Below, one piece after another: positions 1 to 14,240 of a stretch of 64,000 nucleotides of DNA. This stretch comes from Amaranthus tricolor (taxonomy: Eukaryota; Streptophyta; Magnoliopsida; Caryophyllales; Amaranthaceae). The notes under the pieces are model-generated. The model was not told the DNA's origin. It did no database searches and saw nothing but the letters and a program-made list of their open reading frames with translations. The first letter of the stretch is position 1. Each line of letters opens with the position of its first letter. The position numbers were made by a program, and so were the translations under genes. The stretch spans positions 23,525,768 through 23,589,767 of the forward strand of contig NC_080059.1 in assembly GCF_026212465.1 (NCBI RefSeq). The letters are read 5' to 3'.

Positions 1-30
1 AAGAATGAATAAGGATCAATGATCAATGAC

Positions 31-72
31 GAATGAACGATGAAGAATGAACAAGGATCAATGATCAATGAA
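31..72 (+). repeat. Reference 42-bp unit (six heptamers)
   Basis: First complete full-length unit in the window, with heptamers starting at 31, 38, 45, 52, 59 and 66. H6 here ends in GAA; the other common form ends in GAC and makes a CpG with the G of the next H1. The consensus unit (GAC form) has 20 A, 7 T, 10 G and 5 C, so 71% of plus-strand bases are purines and GC is about 36%. Two GATC sites lie 7 bp apart at the H4/H5 and H5/H6 joints. The length equals four turns of B-DNA at 10.5 bp per turn. Confidence 0.97.
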
Positions 73-408
73 GAATGAACGATGAAGAATGAACAAGGAG
101 TAATGGTCAATGATGAATGAACGATGAAGAATGAACAAGGATCAATGATCAATGACGAATGAACGATGAAGAATGAACAAGGATCAATGATCAATGAAGA
201 ATGAACGATGAAGAATGAACAAGGATCAATGATCAATGAAGAATGAACGATGAAGAATGAACAAGGAACAATGATCAATGAAGAATGATCGATGAAGAAT
301 GAACAAGGATTAATGGTCAATGAAGAATGAACGATGAAGAATGAACAAGGATCAATGGTCAATGAAGAATGAACGATGAAGAATGAACAAGGATCAATGA
401 TCAATGAA

Positions 409-436
409 GAATGAACAAGGATCAATGATCAAAGAA
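409..436 (+). repeat. Example of the 28-bp short unit (H1 and H2 absent)
   Basis: After an H6 of the form CAATGAA, one GAATGAA is followed directly by CAAGGAT, so 14 bp (two heptamers) are missing relative to the full unit. The H6 of this copy is the variant CAAAGAA, which follows the short unit very often throughout the array. Short units recur every few hundred bases. Each one shifts the minus-strand reading frame by 14 bp and is what ends and begins the open stretches on that strand. Confidence 0.95.
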
Positions 437-1528
437 GAATGAACGATGAAGAATGAACAAGGATCAATGATCAATGAAGAATGAACGATGAAGAATGAAC
501 AAGGAGTAATTGTCAATGACGAATGAACGATGAAGAATGAACAAGGATCAATGATCAATGACGAATGAACGATGAAGAATGAACAAGGATCAATGATCAA
601 TGAAGAATTAACAAGGATCAATGATCAATGACGAATGAAAAATGAAGAATGAACAAGGAGTAATGGTCAATGACGAATGAACGATGAAGAATGAACAAGG
701 ATCAATGATCAATGACGAATGAACGATGAAGAATGAACAAGGATGAATGATCAATGAACAATGAACAAGGATCAATGATCAATGACGAATGAACGATGAA
801 GAATGAACAAGGATCAATGATCAATGACGAATGAACGATGAAGAATGAACAAGGATCAATGATCAATGAAGAATGAACAAGGATCAATGATCAAAGAAGA
901 ATGAACGATGAAGAATGAACAAGGAGTAATGGTCAATGACGAATGAACGATGAAGAATGAACAAGGATCAATGATCAAAGACGAATGAACGATGAAGAAT
1001 GAACAAGGATCAATGATCAATAAACAATGAACAAGGATCAATGATCAATGACGAATGAACGATGAAGAATGAACAAGGATCAATGATAAATGACGAATGA
1101 ACGATGAAGAATGAACAAGGATCAATGATCAATGAAGAATGAACAAGGATCAATGATCAAAGAAGAATGAACGATGAAGAATGAACAAGGTTCAATGATC
1201 AATGAAGAATGAACGATGAAGAATGAACAAGGATCAATGATCAATGACGAATGAACGATGAAGAATGAACAAGGATCAATGATCAAAGAAGAATGAACGA
1301 TGAAGAATGAACATGGATCAATGATCAATGAAGAATGAACGATGAAGAATGAACAAGGAGTAATGGTCAATGACGAATGAACGATGAAGAATGAACAAGG
1401 ATCAATGATCAATGACGAATGAACGATGAAGAATGAACAAGGATCAATGATCAATGAAGAATGAACAAGGATCAATGATCAATGACGAATGAACGATGAA
1501 GAATGAACAAGGATCAATGATCAATGAA

Positions 1529-1563
1529 GAATGAAGAATGAACAAGGATCAATGGACAATGAC
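1529..1563 (+). repeat. 35-bp unit lacking only H2; first of six
   Basis: Two GAATGAA heptamers follow each other (1529-1535, 1536-1542) and then CAAGGAT, so H2 alone is missing and the unit has five heptamers. The same arrangement recurs at 5876-5910, 27653-27687, 38489-38523, 42241-42275 and 44320-44354. Their spacings (for example 4347, 3752 and 2079 bp) match the offsets of the larger duplications, so most copies were inherited by segmental duplication. Each changes the 14-bp phase of the array while keeping the 7-bp phase. Confidence 0.93.
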
Positions 1564-4500
1564 GAATGAACGATGAAGAATGAACAAGGATCAATGATCA
1601 ATGACAAATGAACGATGAAGAATGAACAAGGATCAATGATCAATGACGAATGAACGATGAAGAATGAACAAGGGTCAATGATCAATGAAGAATGAACAAG
1701 GATCAATGATCAAAGAAGAATGAACGATGAAGAATGAACAAGGAGTAATGGTCAATGACGAATGAACGATGAAGAATGAACAAGGATCAATGATCAATGA
1801 CGAATGAACGATGAAGAATGAACAAGGATCAATGATCAATGAAGAATGAACAAGGATCAATGATCAATGACGAATGAACGATGAAGAATGAACAAGGATC
1901 AATGATCAATGAAGAATGAACAAGGATCAATGGTCAATGACGAATGAACGATGAAGAATGAACAAGGATAAATGATCAATGAAGAATGAACGATGAAGAA
2001 TGAATAAGGATCAATGATCAATGAAGAATGAACGATGAAGAATGAACAAGGAGTAATGGTCAATGACGAATGAACGATGAAGAATGAACAAGGATCAATG
2101 ATCAATGACGAATGAACGATGAAGAATGAACAAGGATCAATGATCAATGAAGAATGAACAAGGATCAATGATCAAGGACGAATGAACGATGAAGAATGAA
2201 CAAGGATCAATGATCAATAAACAATGAACAAGGATCAATGATCAATGACGAATGAACGATGAAGAATGAACAAGGATCAATGATAAATGACGAATGAACG
2301 ATGAAGAATGAACAAGGATCAATGATCAATGAAGAATGAACAAGGATCAATGATCAAAGAAGAATGAACGATGAAGAATGAACAAGGTTCAATGATCAAT
2401 GAAGAATGAACGATGAAGAATGAACAAGGATCAATGATCAATGACGAATGAACGATGAAGAATGAACAAGGATCAATGATCAATGAAGAATGAACAAGGA
2501 TCAATGATCAAAGAAGAATGAACGATGAAGAATGAACAAGGATCAATGATCAATGAAGAATGAACGATGAAGAATGAACAAGGATTAATGGTCAATGACG
2601 AATGAACGATGAAGAATGAACAAGGATCAATGATCAATGTAGAATGAACGATGAAGAATGAACAAGGATCAATGATCAATGACGAATGAACGATGAAGAA
2701 TGAACAAGGATAAATGATCAATGAAGAATGAAAGATGAAGAATGAACAAGGATTAATGGTCAATGACGAATGAACGATGAAGAATAAACAAGGATCAATG
2801 ATCAATCACGAATGAACGATGAAGAATGAACAAGGATCAATGATCAATGACGAATGAACGATGAAGAATGAACAAGGATCAATGATCAATGAAGAATGAA
2901 CAAGGATCAATGATCAAAGAAGAATGAACGATGAAGAATGAACAAGGATCAATGATCAATGAAGAATGAACGATGAAGAATGAACAAGGAGTAATGGTCA
3001 ATGACGAATGAACGATGAAGAATGAACAAGGATCAATGATCAATGACGAATGAACGATGAAGAATGAACAAGGATCAATGATCAATGAAGAATGAACAAG
3101 GATCAATGATCAATGACGAATGAACGATGAAGAATGAACAAGGATCAATGATCAATGAAGAATGAACAAGGATCAATGGTCAATGACGAATGAACGATGA
3201 AGAATGAACAAGGATCAATGATCAATGACAAATGAACGATGAAGAATGAACAAGGATCAATGATCAATGACGAATGAACGATGAAGAATGAACAAGGATC
3301 AATGATCAATGAAGAATGAACAAGGATCAATGATCAAAGAAGAATGAACGATGAAGAATGAACAAGGATCAATGATCAATGAAGAATGAACGATGAAGAA
3401 TGAACAAGGAGTAATGGTCAATGACGAATGAACGATGAAGAATGAACAAGGATCAATGATCAATGACGAATGAACGATGAAGAATGAACAAGGATCAATG
3501 ATCAATGAAGAATGAACAAGGATCAATGATCAAAGAAGAATGAACGATGAAGAATGAACAAGGTTCAATGATCAATGAAGAATGAACGATAAAGAATGAA
3601 CAAGGATTAATGGTCAATGACGAATGAACGATGAAGAATGAACAAGGATCAATGATCAATGAAGAATGAACGATGAAGAATGAACAAGGATTAATGGTCA
3701 ATGATGAATGAACGATGAAGAATGAACAAGGATCAATGATCAATTACGAATGAACGATGAAGAATGAACAAGGATCAATGATCAATGACGAATGAACGAT
3801 GAAGAATGAACAAGGATCAATGATCAATGAAGAATGAACAAGGATCAATGATCAAAGAAGAATGAACGATGAAGAATGAACAAGGTTCAATGATCAATGA
3901 AGAATGAACGATGAAGAATGAACAAGGAACAATGATCAATGAAGAATGATCGATGAAGAATGAACAAGGATTAATGGTCAATGAAGAATGAACGAAGAAG
4001 AATGAACAAGGATCAATGGTCAATGAAGAATGAACGATGAAGAATGAACAAGGATCAATGATCAATGAAGAATGAACAAGGATCAATGATCAAAGAAGAA
4101 TGAACGATGAAGAATGAACAAGGATCAATGATCAATGAAGAATGAACGATGAAGAATGAACAAGGAGTAATTGTCAATGACGAATGAACGATGAAGAATG
4201 AACAAGGATCAATGATCAATGACGAATGCACGATGAAGAATGAACAAGGATCAATGATCAATGAAGAATGAACAAGGATCAATGATCAATGACGAATGAA
4301 CGATGAAGAATGAACAAGGAGTAATGGTCAATGACGAATGAACGATGAAGAATGAACAAGGATCAATGATCAATGACGAATGAACGATGAAGAATGAACA
4401 AGGATGAATGATCAATGAACAATGAACAAGGATCAATGATCAATGACGAATGAACGATGAAGAATGAACAAGGATCAATGATCAATGACGAATGAACGAT

Positions 4501-6569
4501 GAAGAATGAACAAGGATCAATGATCAATGAAGAATGAACAAGGATCAATGATCAAAGAAGAATGAACGATGAAGAATGAACAAGGAGTAATGGTCAATGA
4601 CGAATGAACGATGAAGAATGAACAAGGATCAATGATCAAAGGCGAATGAACGATGAAGAATGAACAAGGATCAATGATCAATAAACAATGAACAAGGATC
4701 AATGATCAATGACAAATGAACGATGAAGAATGAACAAGGATCAATGATCAATGACGAATGAACGATGAAGAATGAACAAGGATCAATGATCAATGAAGAA
4801 TGAACAAGGATCAATGATCAAAGAAGAATGAACGATGAAGAATGAACAAGGTTCAATGATCAATGAAGAATGAACGATGAAGAATGAACAAGGATCAATG
4901 ATCAATGACGAATGAACGATGAAGAATGAACAAGGATCAATGATCAATGAAGAATGAACAAGGATCAATGATCAAAGAAGAATGAACGATGAAGAATGAA
5001 CAAGGATCAATGATCAATGAAGAATGAACGATGAAGAATGAACAAGGATTAATGGTCAATGACGAATGAACGATGAAGAATGAACAAGGATCAATGATCA
5101 ATGTAGAATGAACGATGAAGAATGAACAAGGATTAATGGTCAATGACGAATGAACGATGAAGAATGAACAAGGATCAATGATCAATGACGAATGAACAAG
5201 GATCAATGATCAAAGAAGAATGAACGATGAAGAATGAACAAGGAGTAATGGTCAATGACGAATGAATGATGAAGAATGAACAAGGATCAATGATCAAAGA
5301 TGAATGAACGATGAAGAATGAACAAGGATCAATGATCAATAAACAATGAACAAGGATCAATGATCAATGACGAATGAACGATGAAGAATGAACAAGGATC
5401 AATGATAAATGACGAATGAACGATGAAGAATGAACAAGGATCAATGATTAATGAAGAATGAACAAGGATCAATGATCAAAGAAGAATGAACGATGAAGAA
5501 TGAACAAGGTTCAATGATCAATGAAGAATGAACGATGAAGAATGAACAAGGATCAATGATCAATGACGAATGAACGATGAAGAATGAACAAGGATCAATG
5601 ATCAATGAAGAATGAACAAGGATCAATGATCAAAGAAGAATGAACGATGAAGAATGAACAAGGATCAATGATCAATGAAGAATGAACGATGAAGAATGAA
5701 CAAGGAGTAATGGTCAATGACGAATGAACGATGAAGAATGAACAAGGATCAATGATCAATGACGAATGAACGATGAAGAATGAACAAGGATCAATGATCA
5801 ATGAAGAATGAACAAGGATCAATGATCAATGACGAATGAACGATGAAGAATGAACAAGGATCAATGATCAATGAAGAATGAAGAATGAACAAGGATCAAT
5901 GGTCAATGACGAATGAACGATGAAGAATGAACAAGGATCAATGATCAATGACAAATGAACGATGAAGAATGAACAAGGATCAATGATCAATGACGAATGA
6001 ACGATGAAGAATGAACAAGGGTCAATGATGAATGAAGAATGAACAAGGATCAATGATCAAAGAAGAATGAACGATGAAGAATGAACAAGGAGTAATGGTC
6101 AATGACGAATGAACGATGAAGAATGAACAAGGATCAATGATTAATGACGAATGAACGATGAAGAATGAACAAGGATCTATGATCAATGAAGAATGAACAA
6201 GGATCAATGATCAATGACGAATGAACGATGAAGAATGAACAAGGATCAATGATCAATGAAGAATGAACAAGGATCAATGGTCAATGACGAATGAACGATG
6301 AAGAATGAACAAGGATCAATGATCAATGACAAATGAACGATGAAGAATGAACAAGGATCAATGATCAATGACGAATGAACGATGAAGAATGAACAAGGAT
6401 CAATGATCAATGAAGAATGAACAAGGATCAATGATCAAAGAAGAATGAACGATGAAGAATGAACAAGGATCAATGATCAATGAAGAATGAACGATGAAGA
6501 ATGAACAAGGAGTAATGGTCAATGACGAATGAACGATGAAGAATGAACAAGGATCAATGATCAATGACG

Positions 6570-9500
6570 AATGAACGATGAAGAATGAACAAGGATCAAT
6601 GATCAATGAAGAATGAACAAGGATCAATGATCAAAGAAGAATGAACGATGAAGAATGAACAAGGTTCAATGATCAATGAAGAATGAACGATAAAGAATGA
6701 ACAAGGATTAATGGTCAATGACGAATGAACGATGAAGAATGAACAAGGATCAATGATCAATGACGAATGAACGATGAAGAATGAACAAGGATCAATGATC
6801 AATGAAGAATGAACAAGGATCAATGATCAAAGAAGAATGAACGATGAAGAATGAACAAGGTTCAATGATCAATGAAGAATGAACGATAAAGAATGAACAA
6901 GGATTAATGGTCAATGACGAATGAACGATGAAGAATGAACAAGGATCAATGATCAATGAAGAATGAACGATGAAGAATGAACAAGGATTAATGGTCAATG
7001 ATGAATGAACGATGAAGAATGAACAAGGATCAATGATCAATTACGAATGAACGATGAAGAATGAACAAGGATCAATGATCAATGACGAATGAACGATGAA
7101 GAATGAACAAGGATCAATGATCAATGAAGAATGAACAAGGATCAATGATCAAAGAAGAATGAACGATGAAGAATGAACAAGGTTCAATGATCAATGAAGA
7201 ATGAACGATGAAGAATGAACAAGGAACAATGATCAATGAAGAATGATCGATGAAGAATGAACAAGCATTAATGGTCAATGAAGAATGAACGATGAAGAAT
7301 GAACAAGGATCAATGGTCAATGAAGAATGAACGATGAAGAATGAACAAGGATCAATGATCAATGAAGAATGAACGATGAAGAATGAACAAGGAGTAATGG
7401 TTAATGTCGAATGAACGATGAAGAATGAACAAGGATCAATGATCAATGACGAATGAACGATGAAGAATGAACAAGGATCAATGATCAATGAAGAATGAAC
7501 AAGGATCAATGATCAAAAAAGAATGAACGATGAAGAATGAACAAGGAGTAATGGTCAATGACGAATGAACGATGAAGAATGAACAAGGATCAATGATCAA
7601 TGACGAATGAACGATGAAGAATGAACAAGGATCAATGATCAATGAAGAATGAACAAGGATCAATGATCAATGACGAATGAACGATGAAGAATGAACAAGG
7701 ATCAATGATCAATGAAGAATGAACAAGGATCAATGGTCAATGACGAATGAACGATGAAGAATGAACAAGGATAAATGATCAATGAAGAATGAACGATGAA
7801 GAATGAATAAGGATCAATGATCAATGAAGAATGAACGATGAAGAATGAACAAGGAGTAATGGTCAATGACGAATGAACGATGAAGAATGAACAAGGATCA
7901 ATGATCAATGACGAATGAACGATGAAGAATGAACAAGGATCAATGATCAATGAAGAATGAAAGATGAAGAATGAACAAGGATTAATGGTCAATGACGAAT
8001 GAACGATGAAGAATAAACAAGGATCAATGATCAATCACGAATGAACGATGAAGAATGAACAAGGATCAATGATCAATGACGAATGAACGATGAAGAATGA
8101 ACAAGGATCAATGATCAATGAAGAATGAACAAGGATCAATGATCAAAGAAGAATGAACGATGAAGAATGAACAAGGATCAATGATCAATGAAGAATGAAC
8201 GATGAAGAATGAACAAGGAGTAATGGTAAATGACGAATGACCGATGAAGAATGAACAAGGATCAATGATCAATGACGAATGAACGATGAAGAATGAACAA
8301 GGATCAATGATCAATGAAGAATGAACAAGGATCAATGATCAATGACGAATGAACGATGAAGAATGAACAAGGATCAATGATCAATGAAGAATGAACAAGG
8401 ATCAATGGTCAATGACGATTGAACGATGAAGAATGAACAAGGATCAATGATCAATGACAAATGAACGATGAAGAATGAACAAGGATCAATGATCAATGAA
8501 GAATGAACAAGGATCAATGATCAAAGAAGAATGAACGATGAAGAATGAACAAGGTTCAATGATCAATGAAGAATGAACGATAAAGAATGAACAAGGATTA
8601 ATGGTCAATGACGAATGAACGATGAAGAATGAACAAGGATCAATGATCAATGACGAATGAACGATGAAGAATGAACAAGGATCAATGATCAATGAAGAAT
8701 GAACAAGGATCAATGATCAAAGAAGAATGAACGATGAAGAATGAACAAGGTTCAATGATCAATGAAGAATGAACGATAAAGAATGAACAAGGATTAATGG
8801 TCAATGACGAATGAACGATGAAGAATGAACAAGGATCAATGATCAATGAAGAATGAACGATGAAGAATGAACAAGGATTAATGGTCAATGATGAATGAAC
8901 GATGAAGAATGAACAAGGATCAATGATCAATTACGAATGAACGATGAAGAATGAACAAGGATCAATGATCAATGACGAATGAACGATGAAGAATGAACAA
9001 GGATCAATGATCAATGAAGAATGAACAAGGATCAATGATCAAAGAAGAATGAACGATGAAGAATGAACAAGGTTCAATGATCAATGAAGAATGAACGATG
9101 AAGAATGAACAAGGAACAATGATCAATGAAGAATGATCGATGAAGAATGAACAAGGATTAATGGTCAATGAAGAATGAACGATGAAGAATGAACAAGGAT
9201 CAATGGTCAATGAAGAATGAACGATGAAGAATGAACAAGGATCAATGATCAATGAAGAATGAACGATGAAGAATGAACAAGGAGTAATGGTTAATGACGA
9301 ATGAACGATGAAGAATGAACAAGGATCAATGATCAATGACGAATGAACGATGAAGAATGAACAAGGATCAATGATCAATGAAGAATGAACAAGGATCAAT
9401 GATCAAAAAAGAATGAACGATGAAGAATGAACAAGGAGTAATGGTCAATGACGAATGAACGATGAAGAATGAACAAGGATCAATGATCAATGACGAATGA

Positions 9501-10349
9501 ACGATGAAGAATGAACAAGGATCAATGATCAATGAAGAATGAACAAGGATCAATGATCAATGACGAATGAACGATGAAGAATGAACAAGGATCAATGATC
9601 AATGAAGAATGAACAAGGATCAATGGTCAATGACGAATGAACGATGAAGAATGAACAAGGATAAATGATCAATGAAGAATGAACGATGAAGAATGAATAA
9701 GGATCAATGATCAATGAAGAATGAACGATGAAGAATGAACAAGGAGTAATGGTCAATGACGAATGAACGATGAAGAATGAACAAGGATCAATGATCAATG
9801 ACGAATGAACGATGAAGAATGAACAAGGATCAATGATCAATGAAGAATGAAAGATGAAGAATGAACAAGGATTAATGGTCAATGACGAATGAACGATGAA
9901 GAATAAACAAGGATCAATGATCAATCACGAATGAACGATGAAGAATGAACAAGGATCAATGATCAATGACGAATGAACGATGAAGAATGAACAAGGATCA
10001 ATGATCAATGAAGAATGAACAAGGATCAATGATCAAAGAAGAATGAACGATGAAGAATGAACAAGGATCAATGATCAATGAAGAATGAACGATGAAGAAT
10101 GAACAAGGAGTAATGGTCAATGACGAATGAACGATGAAGAATGAACAAGGATCAATGATCAATGACGAATGAACGATGAAGAATGAACAAGGATCAATGA
10201 TCAATGAAGAATGAACAAGGATCAATGATCAATGACGAATGAACGATGAAGAATGAACAAGGATCAATGGTCAATGACGAATGAACAAGGATCAATGATC
10301 AATGACGAATGAACGATGAAGAATGAACAAGGATCAATGATCAATGACA
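6570..10349 (+). repeat. Tandem segmental duplication, offset 1890 bp
   Basis: The segment from about 6570 to 8459 is followed directly by a copy from about 8460 to 10349. The offset is 1890 bp, exactly 45 units of 42 bp. Landmarks shared at this distance include CAAAAAAGAATG (about 7515 and 9405), GAATGAAAGATGAAG (about 7966 and 9856) and CAATCACG (about 8034 and 9924). A few substitutions are private to one copy, such as GAACAAGCATTA near 7264 and GACCGATG near 8240. The last 100-150 bp of the copies match less well. Confidence 0.87.
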
Positions 10350-13300
10350 AATGAACGATGAGGAATGAACAAGGATCAATGATCAATGACGAATGAACGA
10401 TGAAGAATGAACAAGGATCAATGATCAATGAAGAATGAACAAGGATCAATGATCAAAGAAGAATGAACGATGAAGAATGAACAAGGATCAATGATCAATG
10501 AAGAATGAACGATGAAGAATGAACAAGGAGTAATGGTCAATGACGAATGAACGATGAAGAATGAACAAGGATCAATGATCAATGACGAATGAACGATGAA
10601 GAATGAACAAGGATCAATGATCAATGAAGAATGAACAAGGATCAATGATCAAAGAAGAATGAACGATGAAGAATGAACAAGGTTCAATGATCAATGAAGA
10701 ATGAACGATAAAGAATGAACAAGGATTAATGGTCAATGACGAATGAACGATGAAGAATGAACAAGGATCAATGATCAATGAAGAATGAACGATGAAGAAT
10801 GAACAAGGATTAATGGTCAATGATGAATGAACGATGAAGAATGAACAAGGATCAATGATCAATTACGAATGAACGATGAAGAATGAACAAGGATCAATGA
10901 TCAATGACGAATGAACGATGAAGAATGAACAAGGATCAATGATCAATGAAGAATGAACAAGGATCAATGATCAAAGAAGAATGAACGATGAAGAATGAAC
11001 AAGGTTCAATGATCAATGAAGAATGAACGATGAAGAATGAACAAGGAACAATGATCAATGAAGAATGATCGATGAAGAATGAACAAGGATTAATGGTCAA
11101 TGAAGAATGAACGATGAAGAATGAACAAGGATCAATGGTCAATGAAGAATGAACGATGAAGAATGAACAAGGATCAATGATCAATGAAGAATGAACAAGG
11201 ATCAATGATCAAAGAAGAATGAACGATGAAGAATGAACAAGGATCAATGATCAATGAAGAATGAACGATGAAGAATGAACAAGGAGTAATTGTCAATGAC
11301 GAATGAACGATGAAGAATGAACAAGGATCAATGATCAATGACGAATGAACGATGAAGAATGAACAAGGATCAATGATCAATGAAGAATGAACAAGGATCA
11401 ATGATCAATGACGAATGAACGATGAAGAATGAACAAGGAGTAATGGTCAATGACGAATGAACGATGAAGAATGAACAAGGATCAATGATCAATGACGAAT
11501 GAACGATGAAGAATGAACAAGGATAAATGATCAATGAAGAATGAAAGATGAAGAATGAACAAGGATTAATGGTCAATGACGAATGAACGATGAAGAATAA
11601 ACAAGGATCAATGATCAATCACGAATGAACGATGAAGAATGAACAAGGATCAATGATCAATGACGAATGAACGATGAAGAATGAACAAGGATCAATGATC
11701 AATGAAGAATGAACAAGGATCAATGATCAAAGAAGAATGAACGATGAAGAATGAACAAGGAGTAATGGTCAATGACGAATGAACGATGAAGAATGAACAA
11801 GGATCAATGATCAAAGACGAATGAACGATGAAGAATGAACAAGGATCAATGATCAATAAACAATGAACAAGGATGAATGATCAATGACGAATGAACGATG
11901 AAGAATGAACAAGGATCAATGATCAATGAAGAATGAACAAGGATCAATGGTCAATGACGAATGAACGATGAAGAATGAACAAGGATAAATGATCAATGAA
12001 GAATGAACGATGAAGAATGAATAAGGATCAATGATCAATGAAGAATGAACGATGAAGAATGAACAAGGAGTAATGGTCAATGACGAATGAACGATGAAGA
12101 ATGAACAAGGATCAATGATCAATGACGAATGAACGATGAAGAATGAACAAGGATCAATGATCAATGAAGAATGAAAGATGAAGAATGAACAAGGATTAAT
12201 GGTCAATGACGAATGAACGATGAAGAATAAACAAGGATCAATGATCAATCACGAATGAACGATGAAGAATGAACAAGGATCAATGATCAATGACGAATGA
12301 ACGATGAAGAATGAACAAGGATCAATGATCAATGAAGAATGAACAAGGATCAATGATCAAAGAAGAATGAACGATGAAGAATGAACAAGGATCAATGATC
12401 AATGAAGAATGAACGATGAAGAATGAACAAGGAGTAATGGTCAATGACGAATGAACGATGAAGAATGAACAAGGATCAATGATCAATGACGAATGAACGA
12501 TGAAGAATGAACAAGGATCAATGATCAATGAAGAATGAACAAGGATCAATGATCAATGACGAATGAACGATGAAGAATGAACAAGGATCAATGATCAATG
12601 AAGAATGAACAAGGATCAATGGTCAATGACGAATGAACGATGAAGAATGAACAAGGATCAATGATCAATGACAAATGAACGATGAAGAATGAACAAGGAT
12701 CAATGATCAATGACGAATGAACGATGAAGAATGAACAAGGATCAATGATCAAAGAAGAATGAACAAGGATCAATGATCAAAGAAGAATGAACGATGAAGA
12801 ATGAACAAGGATCAATGATCAATGAAGAATGAACGATGAAGAATGAACAAGGAGTAATGGTCAATGACGAATGAACGATGAAGAATGAACAAGGATCAAT
12901 GATCAATGACGAATGAACGATGAAGAATGAACAAGGATCAATGATCAATGAAGAATGAACAAGGATCAATGATCAAAGAAGAATGAACGATGAAGAATGA
13001 ACAAGGTTCAATGATCAATGAAGAATGAACGATAAAGAATGAACAAAGATTAATGGTCAATGACGAATGAACGATGAAGAATGAACAAGGATCAATGATC
13101 AATGAAGAATGAACGATGAAGAATGAACAAGGATTAATGGTCAATGATGAATGAACGATGAAGAATGAACAAGGATCAATGATCAATTACGAATGAACGA
13201 TGAAGAATGAACAAGGATCAATGATCAATGACGAATGAACGATGAAGAATGAACAAGGATCAATGATCAATGAAGAATGAACAAGGATCAATGATCAAAG

Positions 13301-14240
13301 AAGAATGAACGATGAAGAATGAACAAGGTTCAATGATCAATGAAGAATGAACGATGAAGAATGAACAAGGAACAATGATCAATGAAGAATGATCGATGAA
13401 GAATGAACAAGGATTAATGGTCAATGAAGAATGAACGATGAAGAATGAACAAGGATCAATGATCAATGAAGAATGAACAAGGATGAATGATCAAAGAAGA
13501 ATGAACGATGAAGAATGAACAAGGATCAATGATCAATGAAGAATGAACGATGAAGAATGAACAAGGAGTAATTGTCAATGACGAATGAACGATGAAGAAT
13601 GAACAAGGATCAATGATCAATGACGAATGAACGATGAAGAATGAACAAGGATCAATGATCAATGAAGAATGAACAAGGATCAATGATCAATGACGAATGA
13701 ACGATGAAGAATGAACAAGGAGTAATGGTCAATGACGAATGAACGATGAAGAATGAACAAGGATCAATGATCAATGACGAATGAACGATGAAGAATGAAC
13801 AAGGATAAATGATCAATGAAGAATGAAAGATGAAGAATGAACAAGGATTAATGGTCAATGACGAATGAACGATGAAGAATAAACAAGGATCAATGATCAA
13901 TCACGAATGAACGATGAAGAATGAACAAGGATCAATGATCAATGACGAATGAACGATGAAGAATGAACAAGGATCAATGATCAATGAAGAATGAACAAGG
14001 ATCAATGATCAAAGAAGAATGAACGATGAAGAATGAACAAGGAGTAATGGTCAATGACGAATGAACGATGAAGAATGAACAAGGATCAATGATCAAAGAC
14101 GAATGAACGATGAACAATGAACAAGGATCAATGATCAATAAACAATGAACAAGGATCAATGATGAATGACGAATGAACGATGAAGAATGAACAAGGATCA
14201 ATGATCAATGAAGAATGAACAAGGATCAATGGTCAATGAC
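9590..14240 (+). repeat. Tandem segmental duplication, offset 2324 then 2282 bp
   Basis: The variant order from about 9590 to 11915 is repeated from 11916 to about 14240. The offset is 2324 bp at first and drops to 2282 bp after about 13440, so the right copy has lost net one 42-bp unit. Shared landmarks are the GAATAAGG and GATAAATG variants and GAATGAAAGATG followed by GAATAAACAAGG and CAATCACG. Copies are very similar but not identical. Confidence 0.8.

Larger units (their letters stand above)
235..4945 (+). repeat. Segmental duplication, offset 3661 bp (235-1284 and 3896-4945)
   Basis: The order of unit variants from about 235 to 1284 repeats from about 3896 to 4945, including the GGAACAATG variant followed by GAATGATCGATGAA and the rare GGAGTAATTGTC form. 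Position 4015 has a private change (GAACGAAGAAG) not present in the left copy. To the left and right the variant order diverges. Boundaries are estimated by eye to within about one unit. Confidence 0.8.
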